Counted from the stretch's first letter, positions 35,288-45,007 are shown. The stretch is 64,000 nt of DNA from Hermatobates lingyangjiaoensis (GCA_026182355.1 JAPFBL010000003.1:744001-808000); one strand, 5' to 3'. Numbers and translations are program-made. Notes: generated by a model from the sequence alone, not told the origin.

Positions 35288-35828
35288 CGAGAGAGATGTC
35301 AATTACAAATTAACTTTTCAAGACTCCAACAACAATGACTACTAATCACAAATTACGGACCTATAGTACTTACAACATTCTATTAAGGTGAAAAGATAAA
35401 TTCGTGTTTGTATGTGATCTGCAGTATTTTTAGTTGGCTGTGAGTGCGTCATTTAGGCCATTGCTTATTGTGGCTAAATGGAAACAATTTGTTTGAGTTT
35501 GAAACCCCTGGCTTACATATTCAAAATGTCACTTTGACTGATATGAAAATATCCCAAAATACCATAAATAAACTAATAAAGAAGAAAAAATAATTAATCA
35601 AAGTTTCCTTTGTAACATAATTTGTTCCTAAAATACCATTTGAATTAAAAATTAAGTTCATTACTAAACCACGCTTAGCACAGAGATGCTAATGCACAGA
35701 GAGCTTTTATATCAGGCACTAATTTAGATTTTGCATTTTAGTATTTTCATTCATTCACTTATTCTTCAACTCACAGAATATAGTTTTACCACACAGACAT
35801 ATTTCTCTAGTTCTATTCTAAGGAATAA

Positions 35829-35853
35829 ATATATATATATATATATATATATA
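35829..35853. repeat. (TA)n at the 3' end of PLE-C
   Basis: A TA run abuts the 3' pLTR of the minus-strand PLE, directly after the codons for NFND. Confidence 0.9.
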
Positions 35854-36577
35854 TCATTAAAATTAACCGCAGTCTCGGCATTCACGATCTTAAGACTGAG
35901 AGATTCGATCCTACGAACTAACCTCCTGCTAACAGGGTTCAACTGGAAAAGGAGTTGGCCAAGTGACATGTTAAATTAAAATCGATGACTCATGCTTAGT
36001 CATTGCTATAAATAGATTAAAAGGATAGTACAGGTTAATGTAAAGAGAAGGTTAAAGGTCAATAATGAACAAGAAACAAGCGGTTAGAATAAAAGAGTTG
36101 AAAGTCCAAGAAATTCAAGAAAGGCCAAGTGACATGTTAAGTTAAACTCGATGACTCATGCTTAGTCATTGCTATAAATAGATTAAAATCGATGACTCAT
36201 GCTTAGTCATTGCTAAAAATAGATTAAAAGGATAGTACAGGTTAATATAAAGAGAAGGTTAAAGGTCAACGGTATAACTGGACTAATAGAGAATAAATAG
36301 ATTAAGAAAATTAATAATAATAATAATAATAATAATGTTAATAATAATTAATAATAATAATAATTAAGATTAATAGTAAACTAGAAAAGATATATTAAAT
36401 AACGAGTTGAAAGAGAGTAAGAATTAAAAGGGAAGGTATAGTTAGTTAGAAAAAAGAAAGAAAAGTTTATAGTTAGTTAGTTATAACGAAAAGAATAATA
36501 ATAATAAATATAAGAAAAGTAAACGTATTGAGTGCGCAAGCTTTCGACATCACAGATGTCATCGACGGGCGAAGTTG
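35852..36577 (-). repeat. PLE-C 3' pLTR
   Basis: A near-identical direct repeat of 39197-39921. It contains the hairpin motif (minus strand, 36540-36568; stem GACATC/GATGTC then GAAAGC), an AAT-rich microsatellite (about 36302-36366), a duplication of about 165 bp, three copies of GATGACTCATGCTTAGTCAT, and the first 39 codons of the ORF (35969 downward). It stops at TA. Confidence 0.88.
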
Positions 36578-36692
36578 TTCCTAGGAGATCCAGGACGCAA
36601 AAGGCAAAGGGAAGGGAAAGCAGGCAAGTAGTGGGGGTAAGGGGAGTGGGGGTAAGGGGAGTGGGGGAGCCCAACTGGAGAACAGCTGCAGA

Positions 36693-39314
36693 TCACCTGA
36701 TGCCGGAGGCCGACTCGCGCCGAGCAGCCTCGGGAATACCGACCGCAGGCCGAGCGCCCGCCCTCACACCACTCTCCGGTCCACCAGTCCGAGTCACCAG
36801 ATCAACCGAGCCACTATTATCAGCAGCACTATGTGGCGCTACACTCAGTCCGGTATCCCGCTGCACTTCACCGCTTACTGCCATACTCCTCATGCTGGGA
36901 ATGACGAACATGTCTACCATCTGGCAGTTAAGGGAAGGCTTCTTAGACCTAATGTAGAGCGCTTCCAGGATTTTCAGGCGGTTAGGGTCACTTTGCAGTT
37001 GAAGGACTTTGGTTCCTTCGACTAACTTCTCCCTAGTGAGACGAGTACCATGGACTTCTTGTTCATGCTGTTTTGGTCCACCAGCAGACAGATGTAGGGT
37101 AAGACGCCTCGAGAGCTTCGTGTTTGTCATGCCGATGTATGTAGAAGGCAGGGCTGCACAGTTCCCTGAATTACAAACATATTCATACACGAGATGACTT
37201 TTCTGGAGCTCTGGGGTGACACACTGGGGGCTGTTCTTAAGAACAACATTACTGGTCTTATTGTTCTTATAGAATATTGTTAATTTAAGCTTATCCTCCT
37301 CCGTCGTCGTTGAAACGTGCTTAGAGACGATATTTCGCAGCGCTTGTTCATCTTGCTTGTACTGGCTGCTCATGTATGCCCTGTAATACAAGCGTATTAC
37401 TTGATGCCTCTCCTCTGAGGCATCTTTGTTCTCTGTAGTGCCATACCACTTCTCAAGGCATTGACTGATAGTTTTCCTCACATGATTATTGGAATAACCA
37501 TTGTTGACCAGGACCTGGGTTGCTCTTTCCAACTCCGAGTGGACATCCGACCATTCACTGCAGTGAGTTAGAGCCCTTCTTACATAAGCCGCAATGGTTG
37601 AACGTTTGTACCTATCCGGGCATTCACTAATCCCATTCAAACACAGACCCGGGTTAGTTGGTTTGCAATAGACACCTGTGCTAAAGCTCCTAGACCGTTG
37701 TTGGACCAAAACATCAAGAAATGGCAGCTGACCGTCAATACTCTTTTCAACAGTTAGTCTAAGGCCTGATTCATTCTCCAGGTGTTCCTTCAATCTTTCG
37801 ATCACATTTACGTCTCTGGCTAAGACGAAAATGTCGTCGATATATCTCCCATATATTGTGGGTCTTTCTAATTCAGAAAAGACTTTCCTCTCCACAGCGC
37901 CCATGAAGTAATTTGCAAATAGGACACCCAACGGTGATCCCATGGCAACACCATCAATTTGCTGAAACATGCGGCCATCAGGTGAGATAAATGCAGACTC
38001 TTTCGTGCATATCTTCAGAAGGGACTTCAGGCTCGTTTTAGGGATGTCTATCTTAGGTTGCTCTCCCTCAGGGTAAACTTCTTGCAGGATGATGTCAATC
38101 GTCCTGTCAACCGGCACATTAGTGAAAAGGGACTCGACATCAAGAGAAGCTATAGTACCCGTACTCTCCGAACCCTTTAAAAGCTCAAGGAAGTCGGTAG
38201 AAGATGCAAGGCTATAGTCCTTGGGAACGAAGGGAGTGAGTATTTCATTCAGTCGCTTCGCCAGTTGGTACGTAGGAGAAGGAATCTGACTGATAATAGG
38301 CCTTAAGGGGTTCCCTGGTTTGTGGGTTTTCACATTGCCATAACAATATCCCAAACCATAGTCTCCGATGATAGGTGGAAGACTTTTCTTTCCAGTTTTG
38401 GCATTTACCACTTTTATCAGTTTGTTAACTCTTCTCTTAATATCGTCAGTGGGGTTACGGGAAATATGACGAAACTTCGCAGGGTCACTTAGGATGTCGC
38501 TGATTTTAGAGTTGTATTCATCTGATCCTATCAAAACATAGCAGGCAGCTTTATCAGCTTTGCGGATTGTGATGGAACCATCTTGTTTCAAATTCTTGGC
38601 CGCTATACGGTGTCTCGTTTTTAGTATATTACTCTTGTAATGGCCTCTTTCAATTTTAGCTTCTCTAAGTAGTTCCTCACGGATTCCGTCATCGACCTTT
38701 AATCGTCCGTCTTTTGCAAGGCTATGGATATCGCCTAGTAGCGACTCAATTTCAATTCGTTTAGCATATGGAGGCGGTTTGGATAGAACATGACAGTTCA
38801 AACCGAAGTTCAGTAATTCCTCCTCATCCTTATTCAACACCCTCGTTGTGAGATTGATGTAACCATTCACAGGTGCTGGCTGCTTCAAGCTGCCACCATT
38901 AAGTCGAACTAGTTTCCTAGTTGTTCTGGAGATAGCGGCCTCCCTATGCTGCTGAACGGTTATATCAAGCTGTTCGTCAATTTGGGTTTTACATTCTCCA
39001 TCAATTTCGAGAGAGTTCCACTCGTTGACAGCATCATCAAGTTCACGTCGGAGCCGGATGACTTCCTCTTTCTTAATATTCAGTTGCCTCTTGACAAGTT
39101 GTCTCCTATACGCCAAAGTCTCTGAGGTTTGGCGTGCTGCTAAATCGTGAGTTCTAATATTGGTATAAATAGGCAGCAGATCTTCTTTTAAACAAGTATC
39201 ATTAAAATTAACCGCAGTCTCGGCATTCACGATCTTAAGACTGAGAGATTCGATCCTACGAACTAACCTCCTGCTAACAGGGTTCAACTGGAAAAGGAGT
39301 TGGCCAAGTGACAT
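36693..39314 (-). CDS. Penelope-like reverse transcriptase / GIY-YIG endonuclease, intact
   Basis: An open 873-codon ORF. Residues 1-250 form the N-terminal region, with a charged, probably coiled stretch at about 60-100 (KKEEVIRLRRELDD). ITIRKADKAA (248-257) opens the RT region. YGNVKTHKPGNPLRPIIS (325-342), SLDVESLFTNVPV (390-402), DGVAMGSPLGVLFAN (454-468) and the catalytic YIDD (491-494) follow. The GIY-YIG nuclease has VYEY (709-712), STYIGMT (724-730) and LSRRLTLHLSAG (734-745). After KKPSLNCQ (791-798) comes a Gly/Ala/Ser-rich GC-biased tail of about 70 residues. This is the usual single-protein layout of animal PLEs, in which the nuclease nicks the target and the RT copies RNA from it. 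The ATG at 39312-39314 is chosen because two other PLE copies here keep the same MSL start. It lies within the 5' pLTR. All core motifs are present. Confidence 0.93.
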   Translation of the reverse strand: MSLGQLLFQLNPVSRRLVRRIESLSLKIVNAETAVNFNDTCLKEDLLPIYTNIRTHDLAARQTSETLAYRRQLVKRQLNIKKEEVIRLRRELDDAVNEWNSLEIDGECKTQIDEQLDITVQQHREAAISRTTRKLVRLNGGSLKQPAPVNGYINLTTRVLNKDEEELLNFGLNCHVLSKPPPYAKRIEIESLLGDIHSLAKDGRLKVDDGIREELLREAKIERGHYKSNILKTRHRIAAKNLKQDGSITIRKADKAACYVLIGSDEYNSKISDILSDPAKFRHISRNPTDDIKRRVNKLIKVVNAKTGKKSLPPIIGDYGLGYCYGNVKTHKPGNPLRPIISQIPSPTYQLAKRLNEILTPFVPKDYSLASSTDFLELLKGSESTGTIASLDVESLFTNVPVDRTIDIILQEVYPEGEQPKIDIPKTSLKSLLKICTKESAFISPDGRMFQQIDGVAMGSPLGVLFANYFMGAVERKVFSELERPTIYGRYIDDIFVLARDVNVIERLKEHLENESGLRLTVEKSIDGQLPFLDVLVQQRSRSFSTGVYCKPTNPGLCLNGISECPDRYKRSTIAAYVRRALTHCSEWSDVHSELERATQVLVNNGYSNNHVRKTISQCLEKWYGTTENKDASEERHQVIRLYYRAYMSSQYKQDEQALRNIVSKHVSTTTEEDKLKLTIFYKNNKTSNVVLKNSPQCVTPELQKSHLVYEYVCNSGNCAALPSTYIGMTNTKLSRRLTLHLSAGGPKQHEQEVHGTRLTREKLVEGTKVLQLQSDPNRLKILEALYIRSKKPSLNCQMVDMFVIPSMRSMAVSGEVQRDTGLSVAPHSAADNSGSVDLVTRTGGPESGVRAGARPAVGIPEAARRESASGIR

Positions 39315-39921
39315 GTTAAATTAAAATCGATGACTCATGCTTAGTCATTGCTATAAATAGATTAAAAGGATAGTACAGGTTAATGTAAAGAGAAGGTTAA
39401 AGGTCAATAATGAACAAGAAACAAGCGGTTAGAATAAAAGAGTTGAAAGTCCAAGAAATTCAAGAAAGGCCAAGTGACATGTTAAGTTAAACTCGATGAC
39501 TCATGCTTAGTCATTGCTATAAATAGATTAAAATCGATGACTCATGCTTAGTCATTGCTAAAAATAGATTAAAAGGATAGTACAGGTTAATATAAAGAGA
39601 AGGTTAAAGGTCAACGGTATAACTGGACTAATAGAGAATAAATAGATTAAGAAAATTAATAATAATAATAATAATAATAATGTTAATAATAATTAATAAT
39701 AATAATAATTAAGATTAATAGTAAACTAGAAAAGATATATTAAATAACGAGTTGAAAGAGAGTAAGAATTAAAAGGGAAGGTATAGTTAGTTAGAAAAAG
39801 AAAGAAAAGTTTATAGTTAGTTAGTTATAACGAAAAGAATAATAATAATAAATATAAGAAAAGTAAACGTATTGAGTGCGCAAGCTTTCGACATCACAGA
39901 TGTCATCGACGGGCGAAGTTG
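39197..39921 (-). repeat. PLE-C 5' pLTR
   Basis: A direct repeat of 35852-36577. On the minus strand it begins CAACTTCGCCCGTC, has the hairpin-GAAAGC motif at 39884-39911, and leads into the ORF start. It is also the meeting point with the inverted partial copy: past 39921 the sequence switches to sense-strand ORF sequence of the other orientation. Confidence 0.88.
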
Positions 39922-41450
39922 CCGGGCATAGCCTTGCATCTTCTACCGACTTCCTTGAGCTTTTAAAGGGTTCGGAGAGTACGGGTACTATAGCTTCTCT
40001 TGATGTCGAGTCCCTTTTCACTAATGTGCCGGTTGACAGGACGATTGACATCATCCTGCAAGAAGTTTACCCTGAGGGAGAGCAACCTAAGATAGACATC
40101 CCTAAAACGAGCCTGAAGTCCCTTCTGAAGATATGCACGAAAGAGTCTGCATTTATCTCACCTGATGGCCGCATGTTTCAGCAAATTGATGGTGTTGCCA
40201 TGGGATCACCGTTGGGTGTCCTATTTGCAAATTACTTCATGGGCGCTGTGGAGAGGAAAGTCTTTTCTGAATTAGAAAGACCCACAATATATGGGAGATA
40301 TATCGACGACATTTTCGTCTTAGCCAGAGACGTAAATGTGATCGAAAGATTGAAGGAACACCTGGAGAATGAATCAGGCCTTAGACTAACTGTTGAAAAG
40401 AGTATTGACGGTCAGCTGCCATTTCTTGATGTTTTGGTCCAACAACGGTCTAGGAGCTTTAGCACAGGTGTCTATTGCAAACCAACTAACCCGGGTCTGT
40501 GTTTGAATGGGATTAGTGAATGCCCGGATAGGTACAAACGTTCAACCATTGCGGCTTATGTAAGAAGGGCTCTAACTCACTGCAGTGAATGGTCGGATGT
40601 CCACTCGGAGTTGGAAAGAGCAACCCAGGTCCTGGTCAACAATGGTTATTCCAATAATCATGTGAGGAAAACTATCAGTCAATGCCTTGAGAAGTGGTAT
40701 GGCACTACAGAGAACAAAGATGCCTCAGAGGAGAGGCATCAAGTAATACGCTTGTATTACAGGGCATACATGAGCAGCCAGTACAAGCAAGATGAACAAG
40801 CGCTGCGAAATATCGTCTCTAAGCACGTTTCAACGACGACGGAGGAGGATAAGCTTAAATTAACAATATTCTATAAGAACAATAAGACCAGTAATGTTGT
40901 TCTTAAGAACAGCCCCCAGTGTGTCACCCCAGAGCTCCAGAAAAGTCATCTCGTGTATGAATATGTTTGTAATTCAGGGAACTGTGCAGCCCTGCCTTCT
41001 ACATACATCGGCATGACAAACACGAAGCTCTCGAGGCGTCTTACCCTACATCTGTCTGCTGGTGGACCAAAACAGCATGAACAAGAAGTCCATGGTACTC
41101 GTCTCACTAGGGAGAAGTTAGTCGAAGGAACCAAAGTCCTTCAACTGCAAAGTGACCCTAACCGCCTGAAAATCCTGGAAGCGCTCTACATTAGGTCTAA
41201 GAAGCCTTCCCTTAACTGCCAGATGGTAGACATGTTCGTCATTCCCAGCATGAGGAGTATGGCAGTAAGCGGTGAAGTGCAGCGGGATACCGGACTGAGT
41301 GTAGCGCCACATAGTGCTGCTGATAATAGTGGCTCGGTTGATCTGGTGACTCGGACTGGTGGACCGGAGAGTGGTGTGAGGGCGGGCGCTCGGCCTGCGG
41401 TCGGTATTCCCGAGGCTGCTCGGCGCGAGTCGGCCTCCGGCATCAGGTGA
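39876..41450 (+). pseudogene. Chimeric truncated PLE-C ORF
   Basis: A 524-codon open frame. The first 17 codons (MRKLSTSQMSSTGEVAG) are encoded by the antisense strand of the pLTR hairpin region. From SLASSTDFLELLKG onward it is identical by eye to residues 368-873 of the intact ORF, including the YIDD RT motif and the GIY-YIG domain. The N-terminal region and the first RT motifs (KADK, YGNVKTHK) are absent, so activity is unlikely. The lack of any stop or frameshift indicates the duplication is recent. Confidence 0.85.
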
Positions 41451-41475
41451 TCTGCAGCTGTTCTCCAGTTGGGCT

Positions 41476-41512
41476 CCCCCACTCCCCTTACCCCCACTCC
41501 CCTTACCCCCAC
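41476..41512. repeat. Short C-rich minisatellite in the PLE-C 3'UTR
   Basis: Two and a half copies of the unit CCCCACTCCCCTTA lie just after the stop codon. The mirror copy is at about 36630-36668. Confidence 0.8.
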
Positions 41513-41579
41513 TACTTGCCTGCTTTCCCTTCCCTTTGCCTTTTGCGTCCTGGATCTCCTAGGAACAACTTCGCCCGTC

Positions 41580-41602
41580 GATGACATCTGTGATGTCGAA
41601 AG
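41580..41602 (+). ncRNA. PLE-C terminal hairpin (hammerhead-like)
   Basis: GAT, stem GACATC, loop TGT, stem GATGTC, then GAAAGC. Minus-strand copies are at 36540-36568 and 39884-39911. It lies between the 3'UTR and the duplicated ORF start, the same relative place as in PLE-B and PLE-D. Confidence 0.5.
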
Positions 41603-42172
41603 CTTGCGCACTCAATACGTTTACTTTTCTTATATTTATTATTATTATTCTTTTCGTTATAACTAACTAACTATAAACTTTTCTTTCTTTTTCTAACTAA
41701 CTATACCTTCCCTTTTAATTCTTACTCTCTTTCAACTCGTTATTTAATATATCTTTTCTAGTTTACTATTAATCTTAATTATTATTATTATTAATTATTA
41801 TTAACATTATTATTATTATTATTATTATTAATTTTCTTAATCTATTTATTCTCTATTAGTCCAGTTATACCGTTGACCTTTAACCTTCTCTTTATATTAA
41901 CCTGTACTATCCTTTTAATCTATTTTTAGCAATGACTAAGCATGAGTCATCGATTTTAATCTATTTATAGCAATGACTAAGCATGAGTCATCGAGTTTAA
42001 CTTAACATGTCACTTGGCCTTTCTTGAATTTCTTGGACTTTCAACTCTTTTATTCTAACCGCTTGTTTCTTGTTCATTATTGACCTTTAACCTTCTCTTT
42101 ACATTAACCTGTACTATCCTTTTAATCTATTTATAGCAATGACTAAGCATGAGTCATCGATTTTAATTTAAC

Positions 42173-42331
42173 ATGTCACTTGGCCAACTCCTTTTCCAGT
42201 TGAACCCTGTTAGCAGGAGGTTAGTTCGTAGGATCGAATCTCTCAGTCTTAAGATCGTGAATGCCGAGACTGCGGTTAATTTTAATGATACTTGTTTAAA
42301 AGAAGATCTGCTGCCTATTTATACCAATATA
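42173..42331 (+). CDS. PLE-C ORF start in the third pLTR
   Basis: It encodes residues 1-53 of the PLE-C protein (MSLGQLLFQLNP to YTNI) and then runs into (TA)n. It is part of the 3' end of the inverted partial element, not a gene by itself. Confidence 0.85.
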
Positions 42332-42344
42332 TATATATATATAT

Positions 42345-42600
42345 ATATATATAGTTGTATAAATAGGCAGCAAATCTTTTTCAATAAAAAAAGTTATTGA
42401 AAACAAGAGCGGGTTCTCCATTTACGATCCTTTTAAGTAAGTACTCCTTTTTCTTAAATACTTTACGATGTTGCCCATTTAGTACAGCATCGTAACTGTG
42501 CAACAACGTAAAGTGTTTAGGAAAAAGGTGCACTTACTTAAAAGGATCGTAAATGCAGAAGCCGCTGTGGTATTCAATAACTTTTGTATATATTAAAAGA
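42345..42600. repeat. PLE palindrome with N-terminal coding fragment
   Basis: Arms of about 110 bp around a centre near 42488 are imperfect reverse complements. The right arm encodes LLKRIVNAEAAVVFNNFC, a third version of the PLE N-terminus. The left part begins with AAATAGGCAGCAAATCTTTT, the reverse complement of an LLPIY-type end. It abuts the TA tract of the preceding element. Confidence 0.7.
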
Positions 42601-42605
42601 TCATA

Positions 42606-43300
42606 TATATAAGTGGTTGAGATTTGACTCTGATGAAGACCAATTGTTATGGTTCAATGATTTTAGTCTTTTTTTCTCATTTCTTATTCTGGTTTGGACG
42701 TTGATATATACATATATAATTATTGAGAAGAATACCAAACTTAGCTGATATATATTTTCTTAAGAACTTCTCCATTTTTCCAAAAACATGTGTACTTCGT
42801 GTAAACATTATATCATATTTCCTACAGTCGACTTCTTTCAACTTCTTTGTTGAATTCGATATTAATACGTCTTCGGAGAATTTTTCTTAGTTACTATTAG
42901 TAAAGTGAAGACAGTGAGGGTCGTTTTTCTTAAGTTTTTTAATAAGCTCATTGTTAATTCTGTGGGGCGAGAGATCTAACAGACTGTGACTACCATTCAG
43001 CGAAGGCCCTACCTACCCTTGATCTGATATATATATATAAGCAACTATCTTCACTTTGTTTACTGTATTTACTATATATTGATTGCTAATATTAAAAAAA
43101 AGTTCTCCCAAAAAGTTACTCATGTCTTGAAGAAGAATAATGATCATTTGAAACATGTCGAATGTGGGAAATATGGTTTACTGTGTAGATGAAGTGTTTG
43201 TTCGTTTTCCAACGTCCACACGTATAAGGCTTTCACCTTTTAGTGATGATCTAGGGGTGGAAATTGTAGCTCATTTATTATTTTGTACCCATTTTTAATA
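42606..43300. other. PLE end remnants and AT-rich DNA
   Basis: A family F2 half copy is at 42606-42715 (TCTGATGAAGACC-TTGTTATGGTTCAA). A possible PLE end at 43124-43160 contains CTTGAAGAAGAA and TTTGAAACATGTCG. TA tracts occur at about 42700-42720 and 43028-43038. No gene is visible. Confidence 0.45.
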
Positions 43301-43369
43301 ATGGACGAGTCACATTACCCATTGATTCTACATTGGGAGTTCTAAATTTTGCTTAACTCAAGTGTCTCC

Positions 43370-43552
43370 AGAGTAGGAATCTTTAACGAGTACCTGACAT
43401 CATACATGCTCGGGGCCGATGGTTTATCGTCCTCCCCGAGGGACGATATGCTCAGATTTATCTAGCTTCAACGTAAATAAATCGAGGGCTAGGTGGGTAT
43501 TGAACCCCAGACCTACCAGTTCAGAGGCAACCACTGACCTAACCTGGCCCTG
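43370..43552 (-). mobile_element. tRNA-derived SINE, copy 2
   Basis: On the minus strand the head carries a Pol III A box (TTAGGTCAGTGG, 43541-43530) and a B box (GGTTCAATACC, 43506-43496) at tRNA-like spacing. The body follows, with GATTTATTTACGTTG, CCCTCGGGGAGGACGATA and the tail GATGTCAGGTACTCG TTAAAG. The tail is shared with the copy at 34497-34675. It resembles SINEs that fuse a tRNA-like head to a conserved body. The exact 3' end is uncertain and may extend to about 43310. Confidence 0.65.
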
Positions 43553-43844
43553 ATGTGTAGACGAAATAACGAGAGTGATTTTAGGAACTCTCTAAGTTCT
43601 AATTGAGAACTCTCTAAGAAAGAGGCATTATCTATTTGCAACCAAACAAGACTTGTTGTTATTTGCAACCAAAAAATCAAGGGATAGTTTAAGACATAAA
43701 GAATATATGGTCTGACAGTTACATTGTTTGAAGGGTACAACATGTAGATTAATTGTAAACTCATTCTCCCTAAGTAACAATTATTTAAATGAAAAGTATC
43801 ATAAAATACATTGTTTTTTGTCGTTTGTTTATTCAGTATTATAA

Positions 43845-44205
43845 CAAGATTTCACAATAAACACGTGAAATAACAATCAATGATCAAGCCACAATAAGAA
43901 ATGGGAAAAAGACTATGATCTTTCACCGTAACAAGTGGTCTTCGTCAGAGTCAAAAACCGAACTGAAACACTAGATGCTGAAACAACTTTGCTACCCGAA
44001 ACATCTTTCGTTGTACTATTGCCCTTTCCTGAACTTTACACTCTTTTAAAATACCACTCTTCCCTCCCACTCCTCTCAACCCCTCACCATGATGTTTCCG
44101 CATCTAGTGTTTCATTTGGGTTTTTGACTCTGACGAATACCGCTTGTTATTGTTAAAAGATCTTAGTCTTTATTTCCCATTTCTAATTGTGGTTTGATCA
44201 TTGAC
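43845..44205. repeat. Palindromic repeat family F2, copy 4, with inner palindrome
   Basis: The outer arms (about 43853-43965 and 44108-44200) are reverse complements of the F2 sequence. Inside them, GAAACACTAGATGC-GAAAC and its reverse complement form a second pair around unique sequence (43990-44090). Open frames across it are not genes. Confidence 0.7.
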
Positions 44206-44894
44206 AGTGTTATAAATGTATAAGTATTCAAATATAAATGCATAAATGTATAATGTATGGTATATCTTAAGAAAGTACTACTACCAAAATATACCAATAT
44301 TCATATATAAACGATTAACTAAATCTAACGACTTAATATGCATCGTAATAAAGATGTTCACTTCTCAAATAAATTAAATCCAAGTAAAATACGAAAAAAC
44401 TAATAGTTAAAAACACACTCAAGGATGAATAGACTGGAAGACTCGAAATGGGCCACGAAGAGTAAAGTGAAGGAGGTTAAACAAATATGAACTAGAGGAC
44501 AAAAGACTGTTGTCTGTAGAAACAAACATGTCCCTGTGCAAACAAACATTTTTTTTTATCTTCGCATCCCTTACCAATCTTTCCATCTACCTTCAGTTTT
44601 TCATCATTCATAAACACTTGTAATTTTGTTTGATGGAAAAGTTATTTTTTTTGAGAAAAACATTTTTTAAAGTAAGTGTTTTCGATATAAAAAGAGACTT
44701 AAAATGATATAAGCAAACTCCAAACAAACATATATATTTTTTATGCTTTCGAGAGTGAAGGATACTTTGAGAGATTCCAGGGTGAAGAGAGATTGACAAT
44801 GCAATGAATCGACGCGCTGTACCTTTCATGATATCTTATCAGACATACATTCTTTGTGTGTTTAAAAATTTCGTTATTTTCGGGTAATATTGGA

Positions 44895-45007
44895 GCATTT
44901 TTTATTCTTTTTTTTTTGGATAAAAATAAAAGAGTGTTGCGGCTACTATATATAAGTCACCTATCAAACGATACTACAAAATAACAATTTTTTATTAGAT
45001 ATTGTCA
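44895..45007. repeat. Direct repeat pair, copy 1
   Basis: The block AAAAGAGTGTTGCGGCTACT through AGTCACCT, GATACTA-AAAATAA and TTTTTTATTAGATATT recurs at 45965-46068 about 1.07 kb away with moderate divergence. Confidence 0.7.

Larger units (their letters stand above)
35852..39921 (-). mobile_element. Full-length Penelope-like element with two pLTRs (PLE-C)
   Basis: On the minus strand the order is: 5' pLTR (39921 to 39197), a complete ORF (39314-36693) that starts inside the pLTR, a 3'UTR, and a 3' pLTR (36577 to 35852) ending in (TA)n. The two pLTRs are 725 and 726 bp and differ, by eye, by a single A in a homopolymer. The ORF is open and the repeats nearly identical, so the insertion is recent and possibly still competent. 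An inverted partial copy is fused to its 5' side. Confidence 0.88.
39922..42331 (+). mobile_element. Inverted partial copy of PLE-C
   Basis: 39928-42290 is the reverse complement of 35852-38215 with only a one-base length difference. It carries ORF residues from about 368 to the end, the 3'UTR and a third pLTR copy (41565-42290). It then extends 41 bp further than the left copy, through CLKEDLLPIYTNI into (TA)n (about 42327-42352). The N-terminal part of the ORF is missing, exactly as in PLE-B, where an inverted pLTR also stands in front of a truncated sense ORF. Confidence 0.88.

Noticed and set aside
36477..41666. Short frames antisense to the PLE-C ORF and mirrored on both sides
   Set aside because: They appear twice because the locus is an inverted repeat and lie antisense to a clear RT/GIY-YIG frame.
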